DNA from: Acinetobacter sp. ASP199
Lineage (GTDB): Bacteria > Pseudomonadota > Gammaproteobacteria > Pseudomonadales > Moraxellaceae
Direction of reading: 5' to 3'
Assembly (NCBI RefSeq): GCF_022700675.1
Contig: NZ_CP062182.1
Span: 248,001 to 312,000, forward strand
Length of the DNA stretch: 64,000 nucleotides
Positions 46,663-57,100 of the stretch are shown here, in pieces. The stretch's first letter is position 1. Each line of letters opens with the position of its first letter. Made by a program: the position numbers and the translations under genes. The notes under the pieces are model-generated. The model was not told the DNA's origin and searched no databases. It saw only the letters and a list, made by a program, of their open reading frames with translations.

Positions 46663-48282
46663 TTATTTAATTATCCGCCATGCAGCTAAAATACTTGCCA
46701 ATGTAATCAACAGGATAGAAACAAACCAAGGTGAAATAATGGCAATAGACAGTAAAATCGCCATTAAACTGCCGAACATCCAACTACGCTTCTGTTGATG
46801 TTCCATTTGCAGACGCATGCTTTGCAGTTCATTAAGCTGTTTGGCGTGCCAGGCTGACTGGTTTTTCAGACCATTCAGGCTGTCAATCATCAGGGTGGGT
46901 AAATCCTGCGCCCCTAACAGCAGATCCGGGATTTTCTGTCCCAGTTCTTTGAGGTTCTTTTGTGGATTTACCTGAGCCTTGATCCAGTCCGTCAGAATCG
47001 GTTTAGCCAGACTCCAGATATCCAGTTCCGGATAAAGATCTGTTCCTAGGCCTTCGACATGCACCAAGGTTTTCAGTAACAGCATCAGTTGCGGTGGAAT
47101 TTCCAGATGGAAACGACGGGCAATATCCATGACCTGAATCAAAATACCGGCAAAGTCCAGCTCATGCATCGGTTTAGAGACCATTGGACCTACGGTACGG
47201 CGCATTTCGCGGGCCAGGGCATTCTGATCGGTACTTGGTGGAATCCAGCCTGCCTGATGTACAATCTGAATCAACTGCATAAAGTCGCTGTTCATGACTG
47301 CCAATAGCATACGTGCTACAGTCATCTGGTCATGCTTGGACAGCTCACCCATAATCGCGCAGTCCAGCGCAATAAAGCGCGGATTGGCCGGATTGATGGT
47401 CTCTACAAAGACATTGCCCGGATGCATGTCGGCATGGAAGAAGTTGTCACGGAATACTTGGGTAAAGAAAATGGTCAGACCTTTACGTGCCAGATCAGCA
47501 CGGTCCATGCCCAGCTCATCAAAGGTAGCAATATCTGAAATCGGTACACCGGTAATCCGTTCTGCGACCAGTACATCCTTACTGTCCATATAGACTTCAG
47601 GCACATACATCATGCTAGAGCCGGTGAAGTAATGACGCATCCGGCGGGTATTATCCGCTTCCAGCGTCAGGTCCAGCTCATTCAGAATGATCTGACGATA
47701 ATCCTGAATGATTTCCGACAAATGTAGCGCACGTGCTGCTTCCAGACGCTTTTCCAGAAAATCACCTAACCAGGTGAGAATCTCAAAATCCTGCAAAATC
47801 TGATTACGGATATTCGGACGGGTTACTTTGACTACAACTTCACGACCATCATGCAGGGCAGCGGTATGTACCTGTGCAATTGAAGCAGCAGCCAGTGGTT
47901 GAGCATCAAAACGGGCGAACAGGGTATTTACATCGGCTTTGAGAGATTCCTGAATGCGCATCTTGGCCATGTCGTTATCAAATGGCTTAACACGATCTTG
48001 CAGCAATACCAGCTGTTGCAGCACTTCAGGTGGAATCAGGTCACGACGGGTCGAAAGCAATTGCCCCAGCTTGATCGCCAGTGGCCCCATTTCCTCTAAA
48101 GCTTCTTTGAGCTTGAGCGGGTTTTTACGCTCTCTGCTGGACCACGCAGCCGGATGCATACGAATCAGGGACAGGACATGACGGCCTTTTTCAGGGAGTT
48201 CTTCCGCAGGAAACAACGTATCGAGTCGATAATGCGCGGCAATGCGCCAGAGTTCGAGTAAACGTGAAACATGCGGAATCAT
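46663..48282 (-). CDS. ubiB: Ubiquinone biosynthesis protein UbiB
   Basis: This 539-aa atypical kinase of the ABC1/ADCK family is required for ubiquinone synthesis. Family motifs are the KxGQ stretch (AIKLGQLLSTRRDLIP), the Ala-rich loop AAASIAQVHTA replacing the Gly-rich loop, the catalytic ADMHPGN and DCAIMG. Two hydrophobic segments at the C-terminus (about 498-538) anchor it to the inner membrane. It is the last gene of ubiE-ubiJ-ubiB, 12 bases after ubiJ. The insertion sequence lies 84 bases beyond its stop. Confidence 0.95.
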   Translation of the reverse strand: MIPHVSRLLELWRIAAHYRLDTLFPAEELPEKGRHVLSLIRMHPAAWSSRERKNPLKLKEALEEMGPLAIKLGQLLSTRRDLIPPEVLQQLVLLQDRVKPFDNDMAKMRIQESLKADVNTLFARFDAQPLAAASIAQVHTAALHDGREVVVKVTRPNIRNQILQDFEILTWLGDFLEKRLEAARALHLSEIIQDYRQIILNELDLTLEADNTRRMRHYFTGSSMMYVPEVYMDSKDVLVAERITGVPISDIATFDELGMDRADLARKGLTIFFTQVFRDNFFHADMHPGNVFVETINPANPRFIALDCAIMGELSKHDQMTVARMLLAVMNSDFMQLIQIVHQAGWIPPSTDQNALAREMRRTVGPMVSKPMHELDFAGILIQVMDIARRFHLEIPPQLMLLLKTLVHVEGLGTDLYPELDIWSLAKPILTDWIKAQVNPQKNLKELGQKIPDLLLGAQDLPTLMIDSLNGLKNQSAWHAKQLNELQSMRLQMEHQQKRSWMFGSLMAILLSIAIISPWFVSILLITLASILAAWRIIK

Positions 48283-48294
48283 AAAGTGGTGTAC

Positions 48295-48972
48295 CTAGTT
48301 CTGAGTTGAATCTTGTTGATTTTCAATCTGTGTCTGAAGTTGACGAATCTTGGCTTCTACACGATCAATATTTTGGTTGAGTATACGCGTATCTTGCTGT
48401 AAATCATCCATTTGCCAACGCGCAGCAAATAGACCACTGTCTTCTTTGAGCGTGTCTTCCATAAAGAATAAGCCGCTTTGCAGACTGCGCTTGAGATGTT
48501 TGGGTGCCAGTTGCAGTTTGCCAATTTCATGCGCAAGGGTGGGTCCGATCCACGGGCTTAGATGGGCCGCCAGATCAGGTTCAGCCTGCTGCATGATACG
48601 CTGGATTTCCTGCAATAACTTATAGTCACCTTGCAGCGGAATATTTCCTATTTCATCTGAAACCAGCAGTTTTAGCAGTTCAATAACATTATCGACTTGC
48701 AAAGTTGCAGTGGCTTCGGAAATCTGCGTAGTACTGCTTTCATAAGGACGCTGTTCAAAAATCGAAGCAGTTTCAGTATGCCCAGTGGCTGTCGGCTCTA
48801 GGCGAACCTTGCCATCATCAAAGAATACATCTACAGAAAGCTGCGGTGAGGTAATCACCACACGTAGCATTTTGCCGGCCAATGCATTTAACTGGATGCG
48901 GGTAATCGCATCCAGATCAATGAAATGGTGAATCACACGTTCAACGGCACCAAGTGCCAGAATTGACCACAT
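48295..48972 (-). CDS. ubiJ: Ubiquinone biosynthesis accessory factor UbiJ
   Basis: This 225-aa protein has an SCP2-type lipid-binding domain in its N-terminal half and a coiled-coil end (about 180-215, heptads of Leu/Ile, DRVEAKIRQLQTQIEN). UbiJ binds ubiquinone intermediates and scaffolds the soluble Ubi complex. The gene lies between ubiE and ubiB with gaps of 11 and 12 bases, the conserved gammaproteobacterial order, which supports the call more than the weakly conserved sequence does. Confidence 0.88.
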   Translation of the reverse strand: MWSILALGAVERVIHHFIDLDAITRIQLNALAGKMLRVVITSPQLSVDVFFDDGKVRLEPTATGHTETASIFEQRPYESSTTQISEATATLQVDNVIELLKLLVSDEIGNIPLQGDYKLLQEIQRIMQQAEPDLAAHLSPWIGPTLAHEIGKLQLAPKHLKRSLQSGLFFMEDTLKEDSGLFAARWQMDDLQQDTRILNQNIDRVEAKIRQLQTQIENQQDSTQN

Positions 48973-48983
48973 GAATGGGAACC

Positions 48984-49928
48984 TTAAAGTTTAAAACCAC
49001 GGTGAACGGCAACAATACCACCCGTCAGGTTATGGTAGTCACAGTTCTGGAAGCCGGCATTTTCCATCATGCCTTTCAGGGTACGCTGGTCTGGGTGCAT
49101 ACGAATTGATTCTGCCAGATATTTATAGCTTTCAGAATCATTGGCAATGATTTTACCCATGATCGGCAATGCCGTGAACGAATACAGGTCATACAGTTTC
49201 GAGAATGGCTCAAAGACTGGTTTAGAAAATTCTAAAACAAGCAGACGGCCACCTGGCTTAAGCACACGGTACATGGCAGCAAGTGCGGCATCTTTATCGG
49301 TGACGTTACGTAGACCAAATGAAATGGTCAACAGATCGAAACTGTTATCTGCAAATGGCTCTAAAGTTTCAGCATTGGCAAGTACAAAATCGACATTGGT
49401 ACAGCCAGCATCGATCAGACGGTCACGACCTACATTCAGCATGGATTCGTTGATATCAGATAACACCACATGACCGGTTGGGCCGACTTCACGGCTAAAT
49501 ACTTTTGCCAGGTCACCCGTACCACCGGCGATATCCAGTACATGCTGACCACGACGTACACCTGACATGTTAATGGCAAAGCGTTTCCATAGACGGTGAA
49601 TACCAAAAGACATCAAGTCATTCATGATGTCGTATTTACTCGCTACGGAATGGAATACTTCTGCCACTTTTTGCGCTTTTTCTTCACTGCTGACAGTCTG
49701 ATAGCCGAAGTGAGTGGTTGGACCGACATTACCGGTATTCGCACCACGTGGCAGATTATATTTCGGTACGCTACCTGTTACAGGTGTATCAGTCAGGCGT
49801 TGTTCTAGCGACTGTTGCTGACCTTGTGGCGCACCTTGTGGGAGTGGTGCAGTTAAGAATGGGCTCACTTTGTCTGTTTGTTGTGCCGACTCAGCTGTAG
49901 GGGTAGGCGTAGTATTTTCATTCGACAT
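48984..49928 (-). CDS. ubiE: Ubiquinone/menaquinone C-methyltransferase UbiE
   Basis: UbiE methylates the quinone ring of demethoxyubiquinol (and demethylmenaquinol) using S-adenosylmethionine. The SAM-binding motif [12 protein letters not shown] and the UbiE signatures [18 protein letters not shown] and [20 protein letters not shown] are clear. I use the ATG at 49928 (314 aa), where TAGGAGTGA lies 7 bases upstream; an in-frame ATG at 50015 lacks one. The first ~65 residues are Pro/Gln/Thr-rich and absent from the 251-aa E. coli enzyme. It is the first gene of ubiEJB. Confidence 0.95.
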   Translation of the reverse strand: MSNENTTPTPTAESAQQTDKVSPFLTAPLPQGAPQGQQQSLEQRLTDTPVTGSVPKYNLPRGANTGNVGPTTHFGYQTVSSEEKAQKVAEVFHSVASKYDIMNDLMSFGIHRLWKRFAINMSGVRRGQHVLDIAGGTGDLAKVFSREVGPTGHVVLSDINESMLNVGRDRLIDAGCTNVDFVLANAETLEPFADNSFDLLTISFGLRNVTDKDAALAAMYRVLKPGGRLLVLEFSKPVFEPFSKLYDLYSFTALPIMGKIIANDSESYKYLAESIRMHPDQRTLKGMMENAGFQNCDYHNLTGGIVAVHRGFKL

Positions 49929-50411
49929 TGGAGTCACTCCTAACATATCAATGGGGTTAATCTTGCATGCGTATATGGACTGCATAATGACAGATTCTAA
50001 GATGTTATACAGCAATCAGCATGCAATTGTTATGAATAATATACAGAAAAATGCGTCTTTAGCTGAAATCTCAGCCGAAAAATTACTCTTTATTGATGAC
50101 AAAAAGCCAAGCTATACCTTCTGACTTTTTATATCTTTCTGCTGATGCTGTGCGCCATCGCTTCATTAAATGGCGAGTCAAAACTTATTTAACTTCCTGT
50201 ACGTTTTAGCTTACATAGATTCGGGTTTTTAGCGACTATTTTATAGCAGTAGAAATTTCATATGATAAGTTCATCAGGAACAGGATGTTCCATCTAAGAA
50301 TAAAAATAGATAAATACAAGGAAAGTAAGGTAGGACAGGAGTTATACCAAGCGAACCAATACGGAAAACCCCGGCAGGATGCCGGGGTTTTTCATTTTGT
50401 ATCCAGAATTT
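49929..50411. other. Intergenic region upstream of ubiE
   Basis: These 483 bases hold the ubiE promoter region on the minus strand and, at the far end, a terminator at 50365. Short frames on the plus strand (ending 50124) lack ribosome sites. I see no RNA gene that I can name. Confidence 0.4.
50365..50392 (-). terminator. Terminator after the 107-aa gene
   Basis: The 11-bp GC-rich stem AAAACCCCGGC/GCCGGGGTTTT with a 5-base loop lies 20 bases beyond the stop at 50412. It has T runs on both strands. No plus-strand gene precedes it, so it most likely serves the minus-strand gene. Confidence 0.85.
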
Positions 50412-50735
50412 TTAAGCGTCGCCCAGCTTATGGATGAACTGGTTTTTACCGTAGCGAATAGACAGTTGATCCAGCTCATAATAAAGACCATCGCCAAGTG
50501 CATAATCCCCACGTTCAACAGAGATAATCCGTTGTTTATCTGTGCTAATCACAATATGGAAATAGCCTATCTTTAACTTACATTTCAGATCCTGAATAAG
50601 CATTGCCTGACCATAAACATCCAAAGATTTATGGCTTGTAATCTGTGTGTCTTGGGCATCAATTTTATAACTGTTTATTGATGGTTTCAGGTTTATTTGT
50701 ACAGTGCCGCGAATAGATAATTGTTTGTACCCCAT
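50412..50735 (-). CDS. Hypothetical protein, 107 aa
   Basis: This protein starts MGYKQLSIRGTVQINLKPSI, lacks a signal peptide, and alternates hydrophobic and polar residues in a way that suggests a small beta-rich cytoplasmic fold. AGGGAAAATGG precedes the ATG and a good terminator follows, so expression is likely. No domain is recognised. Confidence 0.65.
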   Translation of the reverse strand: MGYKQLSIRGTVQINLKPSINSYKIDAQDTQITSHKSLDVYGQAMLIQDLKCKLKIGYFHIVISTDKQRIISVERGDYALGDGLYYELDQLSIRYGKNQFIHKLGDA

Positions 50736-51097
50736 TCCATTTTCCCTAATATTCGTTGATATGAGTACATCTATAAAGAATCAAGATATACGGAGACTTA
50801 GATAACACGTAAGCAAATCAAGTACGTTGATCATAGACAGATTAATTTATGTAGGTTTTGCGTGATTTTTATAATTTTATTGGGGGCGATAAGCAATGGA
50901 TTGCTCCGATGACGAATCCGGAACCATTATTTTTTCTATTTTATTGAGACCTGATTTTTTTCTTTTTTCTTTTTTCGTATCGACGAGACGACTACGATTT
51001 TAAAAAATGGCTGGCTGACTAGATTGAAAGAATAAGGTCAGCAGATGCTGGCCTTATCTTGAGGGGAGTATTTTTAGCTTCTTTAAGCTGTTAGGAA
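50736..51097. other. Intergenic region with T-rich tract and hairpin
   Basis: It includes a poly-T/C stretch (50925-50976) and a hairpin TAAGGTCAGCA/TGCTGGCCTTA (about 51033-51056) that may terminate the minus-strand gene ending at 51098. A 35-codon frame at 50896-51003 is not convincing. Nothing else is recognised. Confidence 0.45.
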
Positions 51098-51802
51098 TTA
51101 ACGGAACGGCTGTGGATCACCAGCATGCACGCGATCAATGATATTACGTTCAGTGGCCGTAAATTCACGGACAAACTTTTCCGCGGACTTCAGCGGTTTC
51201 ATCGCCAGGAAACCATCCTGCATAAACTCATACATGACTTCAAAACGGTATTTTTCTGCTGCGCCCTTACACATTTTAAATGCTGCCTGCACAATGAACG
51301 ACCGCATATATTTATCCAGATGCGTACCGAGCTGATCCAGCATGGCTAACTGTTTAAGTCGCTCCTGGCCCTGATCCAGCTTTAAATAGGTCAGACGCAT
51401 AATTTCATCAGTCAGTGCTTCGGCTGGATGATAATCTTCTAATAACTGCTGTGCCACCTGCTCATCAAGCTGTACCGCAAGAATAGCCAGTTCTACTGCG
51501 TGGGTACCAGTCTTGATTGCATTATCCGGAATCAGCTTTTCTGCCTTATGTGCATATCGCGTCAAGCGGGCAATCTGTTCTGCTAGCGCATCAAAGTCTG
51601 GTCCACCATAGAGACGGTTCAGGAAATATTCTGACATCAGCACATTTTGCTTTTCTGCAAACTGCTTGGCATGAGTGCGTTGCATACGCTCTTTTTGCCA
51701 GAGCTGTACATCCTGCAAACGTTGTTGCAGTTCGGGTTGCTTGTGATAATTCAGTTGATAATAACGTTCCAGAAGATCGTCTAAAACCGCAAGTTTGGAC
51801 AT
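51098..51802 (-). CDS. Conserved hypothetical helical protein (FFLEELY-type motif)
   Basis: This 234-aa, all-helical, cytoplasmic protein is rich in Leu, Gln and Glu. SEYFLNRLYGGPDFDALAEQ near residues 57-76 resembles the FFLEELY motif that names a family of uncharacterised proteobacterial proteins; I make that link from memory of the motif. There is no signal peptide or membrane segment. It is divergent from the polyphosphate enzyme gene. Function unknown. Confidence 0.65.
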   Translation of the reverse strand: MSKLAVLDDLLERYYQLNYHKQPELQQRLQDVQLWQKERMQRTHAKQFAEKQNVLMSEYFLNRLYGGPDFDALAEQIARLTRYAHKAEKLIPDNAIKTGTHAVELAILAVQLDEQVAQQLLEDYHPAEALTDEIMRLTYLKLDQGQERLKQLAMLDQLGTHLDKYMRSFIVQAAFKMCKGAAEKYRFEVMYEFMQDGFLAMKPLKSAEKFVREFTATERNIIDRVHAGDPQPFR

Positions 51803-52008
51803 GGGAAGTTCAAATATGGTTATGGATGCGGGAATCTTAGAACGAGTTAGGATGGCGCGCTATGACAAATTGACCAGTTGCGCTGGATTTGCAGTCAATG
51901 TGTTGAAAATATCCACAACAAAGATCGTTTAAAAATCGTAGCGATCGCTATTCATTGGGTAAAAAGCCTGTCTATACTGCATTCAGAGCAAGAAAAACAG
52001 AACAGGTT

Positions 52009-53427
52009 ATGACTACAGAACAGCAACAATTTCAGCTGATTGCAGAAGATGAACTCTCGGTACAGCTTATCGATGCGCAATATGCCCTGAAAGATACACG
52101 CGGACAGAAGAATGCTAAAAGTTTAGTTGTGTTGGTCAATGGAATAGAACTGGCCGGCAAAGGAGAAGCTGTTAAGCAATTACGGGAATGGGTTGACCCG
52201 CGTTATTTACGGGTGAAAGCAGATCAGCCTCGGCCTTTAAATGAAAGGCAGGCTTTCTGGCAGCCTTATGCACGCTTTATTCCGGCTGAAGGGCAGATCA
52301 TGGTGCTGTTTGGTAATTGGTATGCAGATTTGCTGAGCACAGCCATGCATGTGGCCAATCCTATGGATGAAAGCATGTTTGATCATTATGTCGAACAGAT
52401 GCGTGCCTTTGAGCAGGATCTGAAAAATAACCATGTTGATGTGATCAAGATCTGGTTTGATCTGCCCTGGAAGTCTCTGCAAAAGCGTTTAGATGATATT
52501 GATCCAAGTGAGATGCATTGGCATCGTTTACACGGTCTGGATTGGCGCAGTCGTAAGCAATATGACGCGATTCAGCGTTTGCGTCAGCGCTTTAGCAATG
52601 ACTGGATCATCATTGATGGTGAAGATGAAACCCTGCGTGACCAGCAGTTTGCCCAGACTATTCTTGCGGCCTTGAAACACTGTCCGGATCATCCTACTAA
52701 AGTGAGTAAAACATGGTCCCCGGCGTCTATTCCTGAGGCTTTGCTACAGCCTTCGCGGGAGCCGGTGGATCAGAATACCTATAAGGGCGAACTCAAAAAA
52801 CTGACCCGTAAGGTGGCCAGCGCAATGCGCATGGATCACCGTAATGTGGTGATCGTATTCGAGGGGATGGATGCAGCCGGTAAGGGCGGGGCCATCAAGC
52901 GGCTGGTGAAAAAGCTTGATCCACGCGAATATGAAATTCACACCATTGGTGCACCGGAAAAATATGAATTGCGTCGTCCTTATCTGTGGCGTTTCTGGAC
53001 CAGGTTACAGCCTGAAGACAAGATCACGATTTTCGACCGGTCCTGGTATGGACGGGTGCTGGTAGAGCGGATTGAAGAACTGATTAGCCCTGCACAATGG
53101 CAGGCAGCTTATGCAGAAATTAACCGGTTTGAAAATGACCTGATTGAGGCACAAACCGTGATTATAAAATTCTGGCTGGCGATTTCCAAAGACGAACAGG
53201 CTGAACGTTTTAAGGCACGTGAACAGACGCCACATAAACGTTTTAAGATCACGGATGAAGACTGGCGTAACCGTGAACGCTGGGAGGATTATTTGCAGGC
53301 AGCGGCCGATATGTTTGAGCATACCAGTACCGATCAGACACCGTGGCATGTGATTGCTACCGATGACAAGGATAGCGCACGTTTACAAATCTTGAAGACT
53401 ATACTGAAACAGCTTGGCGTAAGTTAA
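52009..53427 (+). CDS. pap: Polyphosphate:AMP phosphotransferase (two-domain PPK2)
   Basis: This 472-aa enzyme transfers phosphate from polyphosphate to AMP, making ADP. It has two fused PPK2 domains. The N-terminal one (about 20-220) has an altered Walker A, NGIELAGKGEAVKQL. The C-terminal one (about 260-470) has the canonical FEGMDAAGKGGAIKRL and the Walker B-like FDRSWYGRVLVERIE. The two-domain form is the type characterised from Acinetobacter johnsonii. I start at the ATG at 52009, which gives the expected length; a TTG at 51955 would add 18 residues. Confidence 0.93.
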   Translation: MTTEQQQFQLIAEDELSVQLIDAQYALKDTRGQKNAKSLVVLVNGIELAGKGEAVKQLREWVDPRYLRVKADQPRPLNERQAFWQPYARFIPAEGQIMVLFGNWYADLLSTAMHVANPMDESMFDHYVEQMRAFEQDLKNNHVDVIKIWFDLPWKSLQKRLDDIDPSEMHWHRLHGLDWRSRKQYDAIQRLRQRFSNDWIIIDGEDETLRDQQFAQTILAALKHCPDHPTKVSKTWSPASIPEALLQPSREPVDQNTYKGELKKLTRKVASAMRMDHRNVVIVFEGMDAAGKGGAIKRLVKKLDPREYEIHTIGAPEKYELRRPYLWRFWTRLQPEDKITIFDRSWYGRVLVERIEELISPAQWQAAYAEINRFENDLIEAQTVIIKFWLAISKDEQAERFKAREQTPHKRFKITDEDWRNRERWEDYLQAAADMFEHTSTDQTPWHVIATDDKDSARLQILKTILKQLGVS

Positions 53428-53470
53428 TACGACCAAGCTACGTTTTAAATAAGATGATTCTAAATCAAAA

Positions 53471-53974
53471 TTATACAGTTTTAGCTTGCTGTTTTTGCTG
53501 GATATTTTTAGCCAGTTTATAAGAGTCTTCCACATGTGCCTCGGCAACTTTTTTCATTACGAAGTAGCCTAAACTTGCCGCAATTAACTGACCACCGAGC
53601 GGGATAAATTTGGTCACTTGCTTGGTAATATATTTTGCGGCAACATTATTGATAGATTTTTTTACTGCCGTACGTGCCACTACAAAACCAGAAAATTGTA
53701 CGCCGCGTTTACGTAATTCATCCCATTGAACCTGTTTGGTTTTTGGATCAAATACGCTGACCTGCTCTGGTGCCAGGCCGAATCGGGCATTGATTTCAGG
53801 AATCAGCTGTGACAGGATGCCGACGTCAATCAAGACATCAAGAAACGGTACCGGAATCACGGCCGCACCTGCAGACATATAGGCACGCTTCTTAATCAGC
53901 TCCAGGCATTCTTCACGGATCTGTTCTAGATTTAAACTTGGATCAATTTGATCGGGAAATTTGTCTAATTTCAT
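53471..53974 (-). CDS. Hypothetical protein with hydrophobic helices
   Basis: This 167-aa protein has hydrophobic stretches around residues 34-60 (SAGAAVIPVPFLDVLIDVGI) and 118-140 (KFIPLGGQLIAASLGYFVMK), resembling the C-terminal hydrophobic domain of DUF697/YcjF-type proteins. That likeness is weak. TTAGGTAA is the ribosome site. It is divergent from recC. Function unknown. Confidence 0.6.
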   Translation of the reverse strand: MKLDKFPDQIDPSLNLEQIREECLELIKKRAYMSAGAAVIPVPFLDVLIDVGILSQLIPEINARFGLAPEQVSVFDPKTKQVQWDELRKRGVQFSGFVVARTAVKKSINNVAAKYITKQVTKFIPLGGQLIAASLGYFVMKKVAEAHVEDSYKLAKNIQQKQQAKTV

Positions 53975-54150
53975 GGGCGATTACCTAAAGATTCCTGTTG
54001 TTGTTTTTCTAAAAAAGTATCCTTAAGATGCTTTTTTAAAAGAAATTTTTCTACTTAAGTGTAGATTAAAAGTGACATAGACAGAACAGGGTGTATAGTA
54101 AATAATCTTTATTGTTTTGTAGTGCTGCTTTCTTTTAATTTGGGGAATTC

Positions 54151-57100
54151 ATGGCTATTCATGTTATTCAAAGTCAGAAAATTGATGTGCTTTTGGATAG
54201 CATGCTGCTGGTTACGACTCAGCAGAAAAGAACTGCTTTTCAGGTGCTTGAGCCGCAGCATTTCATTGTGCCTTCGCCTGCCGTTGAAGCCTGGCTCACC
54301 CAGAAAATTGCCGAGAAAAAAGGCATCAGTGCCAATACACAATTTCACCACCGAATTCGTGCTTTCCAGTGGACTTCCTATCAATGGGTGCTAAACAGCC
54401 AGAAAGAGCTGGAGCAGGTCCGTGAAGCCAATATTCCACGTATCATTATTAAATGGCGAGCCTTTCAGGCGCTGCGCAAGACCATTCTGGCGGATGAAAT
54501 TCCACTCAAATCCCAGCATCCGCTGTATTCGATCGTAAAGCGGATTTATGACAGCGCTGACCGTCTGGAACAGCCGAATGAGCGTCTGCTCAAAAAACAA
54601 AGCATGCTGTACTGGGTCTGTGAACAGGTATCGCGCCTGTTTAGCCACTATATGGATTATCGCGGCTATTGCGCACGCAATTGTCCGCCGCAACAATGTA
54701 GTTGCCCGACCAACTGGCTGAACAACTGGGGACAAAATCTGCCTTTAGAAATAGAGCAGATGCTATATATCCCCAAAGATGAAAATGGTCAGGAAATTCC
54801 GGTAGCGGATTTCGTCAAAATTCAGGCCCGGGAACTGGAAGCCTGGCAGCGCTGGCTGTGGCAGAACGTATTTCAGGATGACTATGCCAAAATTCTGGAC
54901 ATTGAAAAGCTGTATTGGGAACGCATCGAAAATCCGGAAACCCGAACGCAGGCCTTAAAACAGCTACCCTCCCAGGTGGTGGTATTTAGTCTGCTGGAAC
55001 TGCCACCAGCACAGCTAGATTTTCTGCGCCGTCTGGGTCAGTACATCGAGATTTATATTTTCCATTTTAACCCGTCGCAGGAATACTGGGCGGACAGTGT
55101 TGACCCGAGCTGGAAGGCACGCTATGACCTGGGTGTACAGGAACGCTTCATTCAGAAATACGAACAGTCGCGTGGAAACAAGCCGAGTGATGAGGAGATT
55201 GCTGCATTCTGGAAAAAGTTCCAGCTGAACTTTAATGCTGAAGATCGTGAATCACGTCATCCTTTACTGACCAGATTTGGCAAGCAGGCACGGGATCACT
55301 TCTCGCTATTATCCAAACTGTCTTCGGGAGAGGAAGGGCATTGGGCGGATGCCTTTGTTGATGATGATCAGGACCATCTGCTGGCAAAAATCCAGTCAGA
55401 TATTCTGTATCTGGTAGAACCGGAGCGGCATACTTATCCCTTAAAGCCGGATGATAGCTCGGTACAGATTCATGTCTGCCATTCCTCTTTACGCCAGCTG
55501 GAAGTGCTGCGCGAACAGATCATTCACTGGCTGGCTCAGGGCACGGAAGAAGTACCGCGTCAGCCAAGTGACATCCTGGTATTGAGTCCAAACCTGAAAG
55601 AACTGGAACCGGCGATTCGTAGTGTCTTTGCACCACCACCACGTGAACGGGAAGGCAACCCGTCCCGTCTGCGCAAAAATAATATCTATCTGCCGATCCA
55701 GATATCCGGGGTATCGCGTCTGGATGTCAGCAATGCCTGGCGTGCCGTACTGGGCCGCATTCAGTTGATGCATCGCCGTTTTAGTATTGAAGATTTTGCC
55801 GACTGGCTGAGTTTAAGTGCGACACAGCAGTATTATGGATTGGACTATGCACAAGTGGAACGCATCATCCAGCTGCTCAGTGATGCGGGCTTCAAGCGTG
55901 GATTGGATCAACAGCATTTACAGCAGCAGCTGTATGACGGTGATGAAGATTATCGCTTTAGCTTCCGCTTTGCTCTGGATCGCTTGGCGCTGGGCATAGC
56001 AGTGCCAGAACATCAGCTGTTTGAAGATACCCTCAGTTATGCCAAAGTGCTCAGCAGTGATTTTCCGCTGATTGCTAAGCTGATTCAGATCTATCAGGAT
56101 TTTAATGAACGCCGCGGCTGGCTGAATGCGCATGAGCAGGGACAACGTACACCGGTAAAAACCTGGCTGGAACATCTGTATCGGGATGTCAATGAATTCC
56201 GCAGTCAAGGCGTCGAATCGCTAAAAACTGTGGCAGAGATCATTGAAAAGCAGATGCGTATGCTGACGCTGGCCGATTATCATGATCAGGATGATCCAAA
56301 TGCGATTCAGGAACTGGTGGCATTAAGCTTGCCATTGCCTTATGTACTGGAAGAAATTCAGAATAGTCTGGATATGCAGCTGGATCAGGCTGAACCGACC
56401 GGGCAGATTACCTTTAGTCAAATCGGCCAGATTCGTCCGTTACCTTACAAGCTGGTGGTAATGCTGAATCTGGATACTGGCAAATTCCCGAGCCGCAATC
56501 AGCAGCTGCCATTTGACCTGATGAGCATTCTCAAGCCGCAGCTGGGTGACCGTTCTCGTCTGGATGATGATCAGGGCGCATTTTTGGATGCCTTACTGTT
56601 GGCACAGGAAAATCTGTGGCTGTTCTATAACGGCTTTGATGTGAATGATGGCGAGGTGCGTGATCCGTCGACTTCACTGCAGGAACTGATTCAGCATATC
56701 GCTTTAATTTCCCAATCCGAGCATCCGGATGCAGATGTCGATGTGATGACCGAGATCAATGGCTTGCCAGTCGCGGCGCATATCCAGCAGCTCTATCATG
56801 TGCATCCTTTACAGCCGTTTGATCCAGTTGGCTTTAGTGCACCGCGTACCCCGCGCTTTCAGGATCAATGGCATGATGTAGCTTCTTTTCTTTGCAAGGC
56901 TGAAGGGCAGCGTCGCAACTGGATTAATACCCATTGTCTACCAGTACAGCAGGAGCAGATCCGGATGCTGCATGGCGAGGAATGGATTCAGGACATGATC
57001 TTCCCGGCACGGCTGTTCTTAAAAAGTGTCGGTATTTCCAGCGTGAAATATAAAGACCTGCCCGCGGCACAGGAACCGTTATTGCTGGATAAATTACAGC

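Noticed and set aside
46592..46798. 68-codon plus-strand frame next to the IS
   Set aside because: It overlaps the 3' end of ubiB on the other strand and has no ribosome site.
49987..50124. 45-codon plus-strand frame [11 protein letters not shown]... divergent to ubiE
   Set aside because: Its composition is protein-like, but there is no ribosome site or terminator and it lies in the ubiE promoter region. It is worth a homology check but not supported as a gene.
50100..50395. A plus-strand small RNA ending at the terminator at 50365
   Set aside because: The hairpin is explained by the minus-strand gene ending at 50412, and no clear plus-strand promoter was found.
50896..51003. 35-codon plus-strand frame MDCSDDESGTIIFS...
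   Set aside because: Its second half comes from a T/C-rich tract giving Phe and Leu runs, and the upstream G-rich stretch is too far from the start to be convincing.
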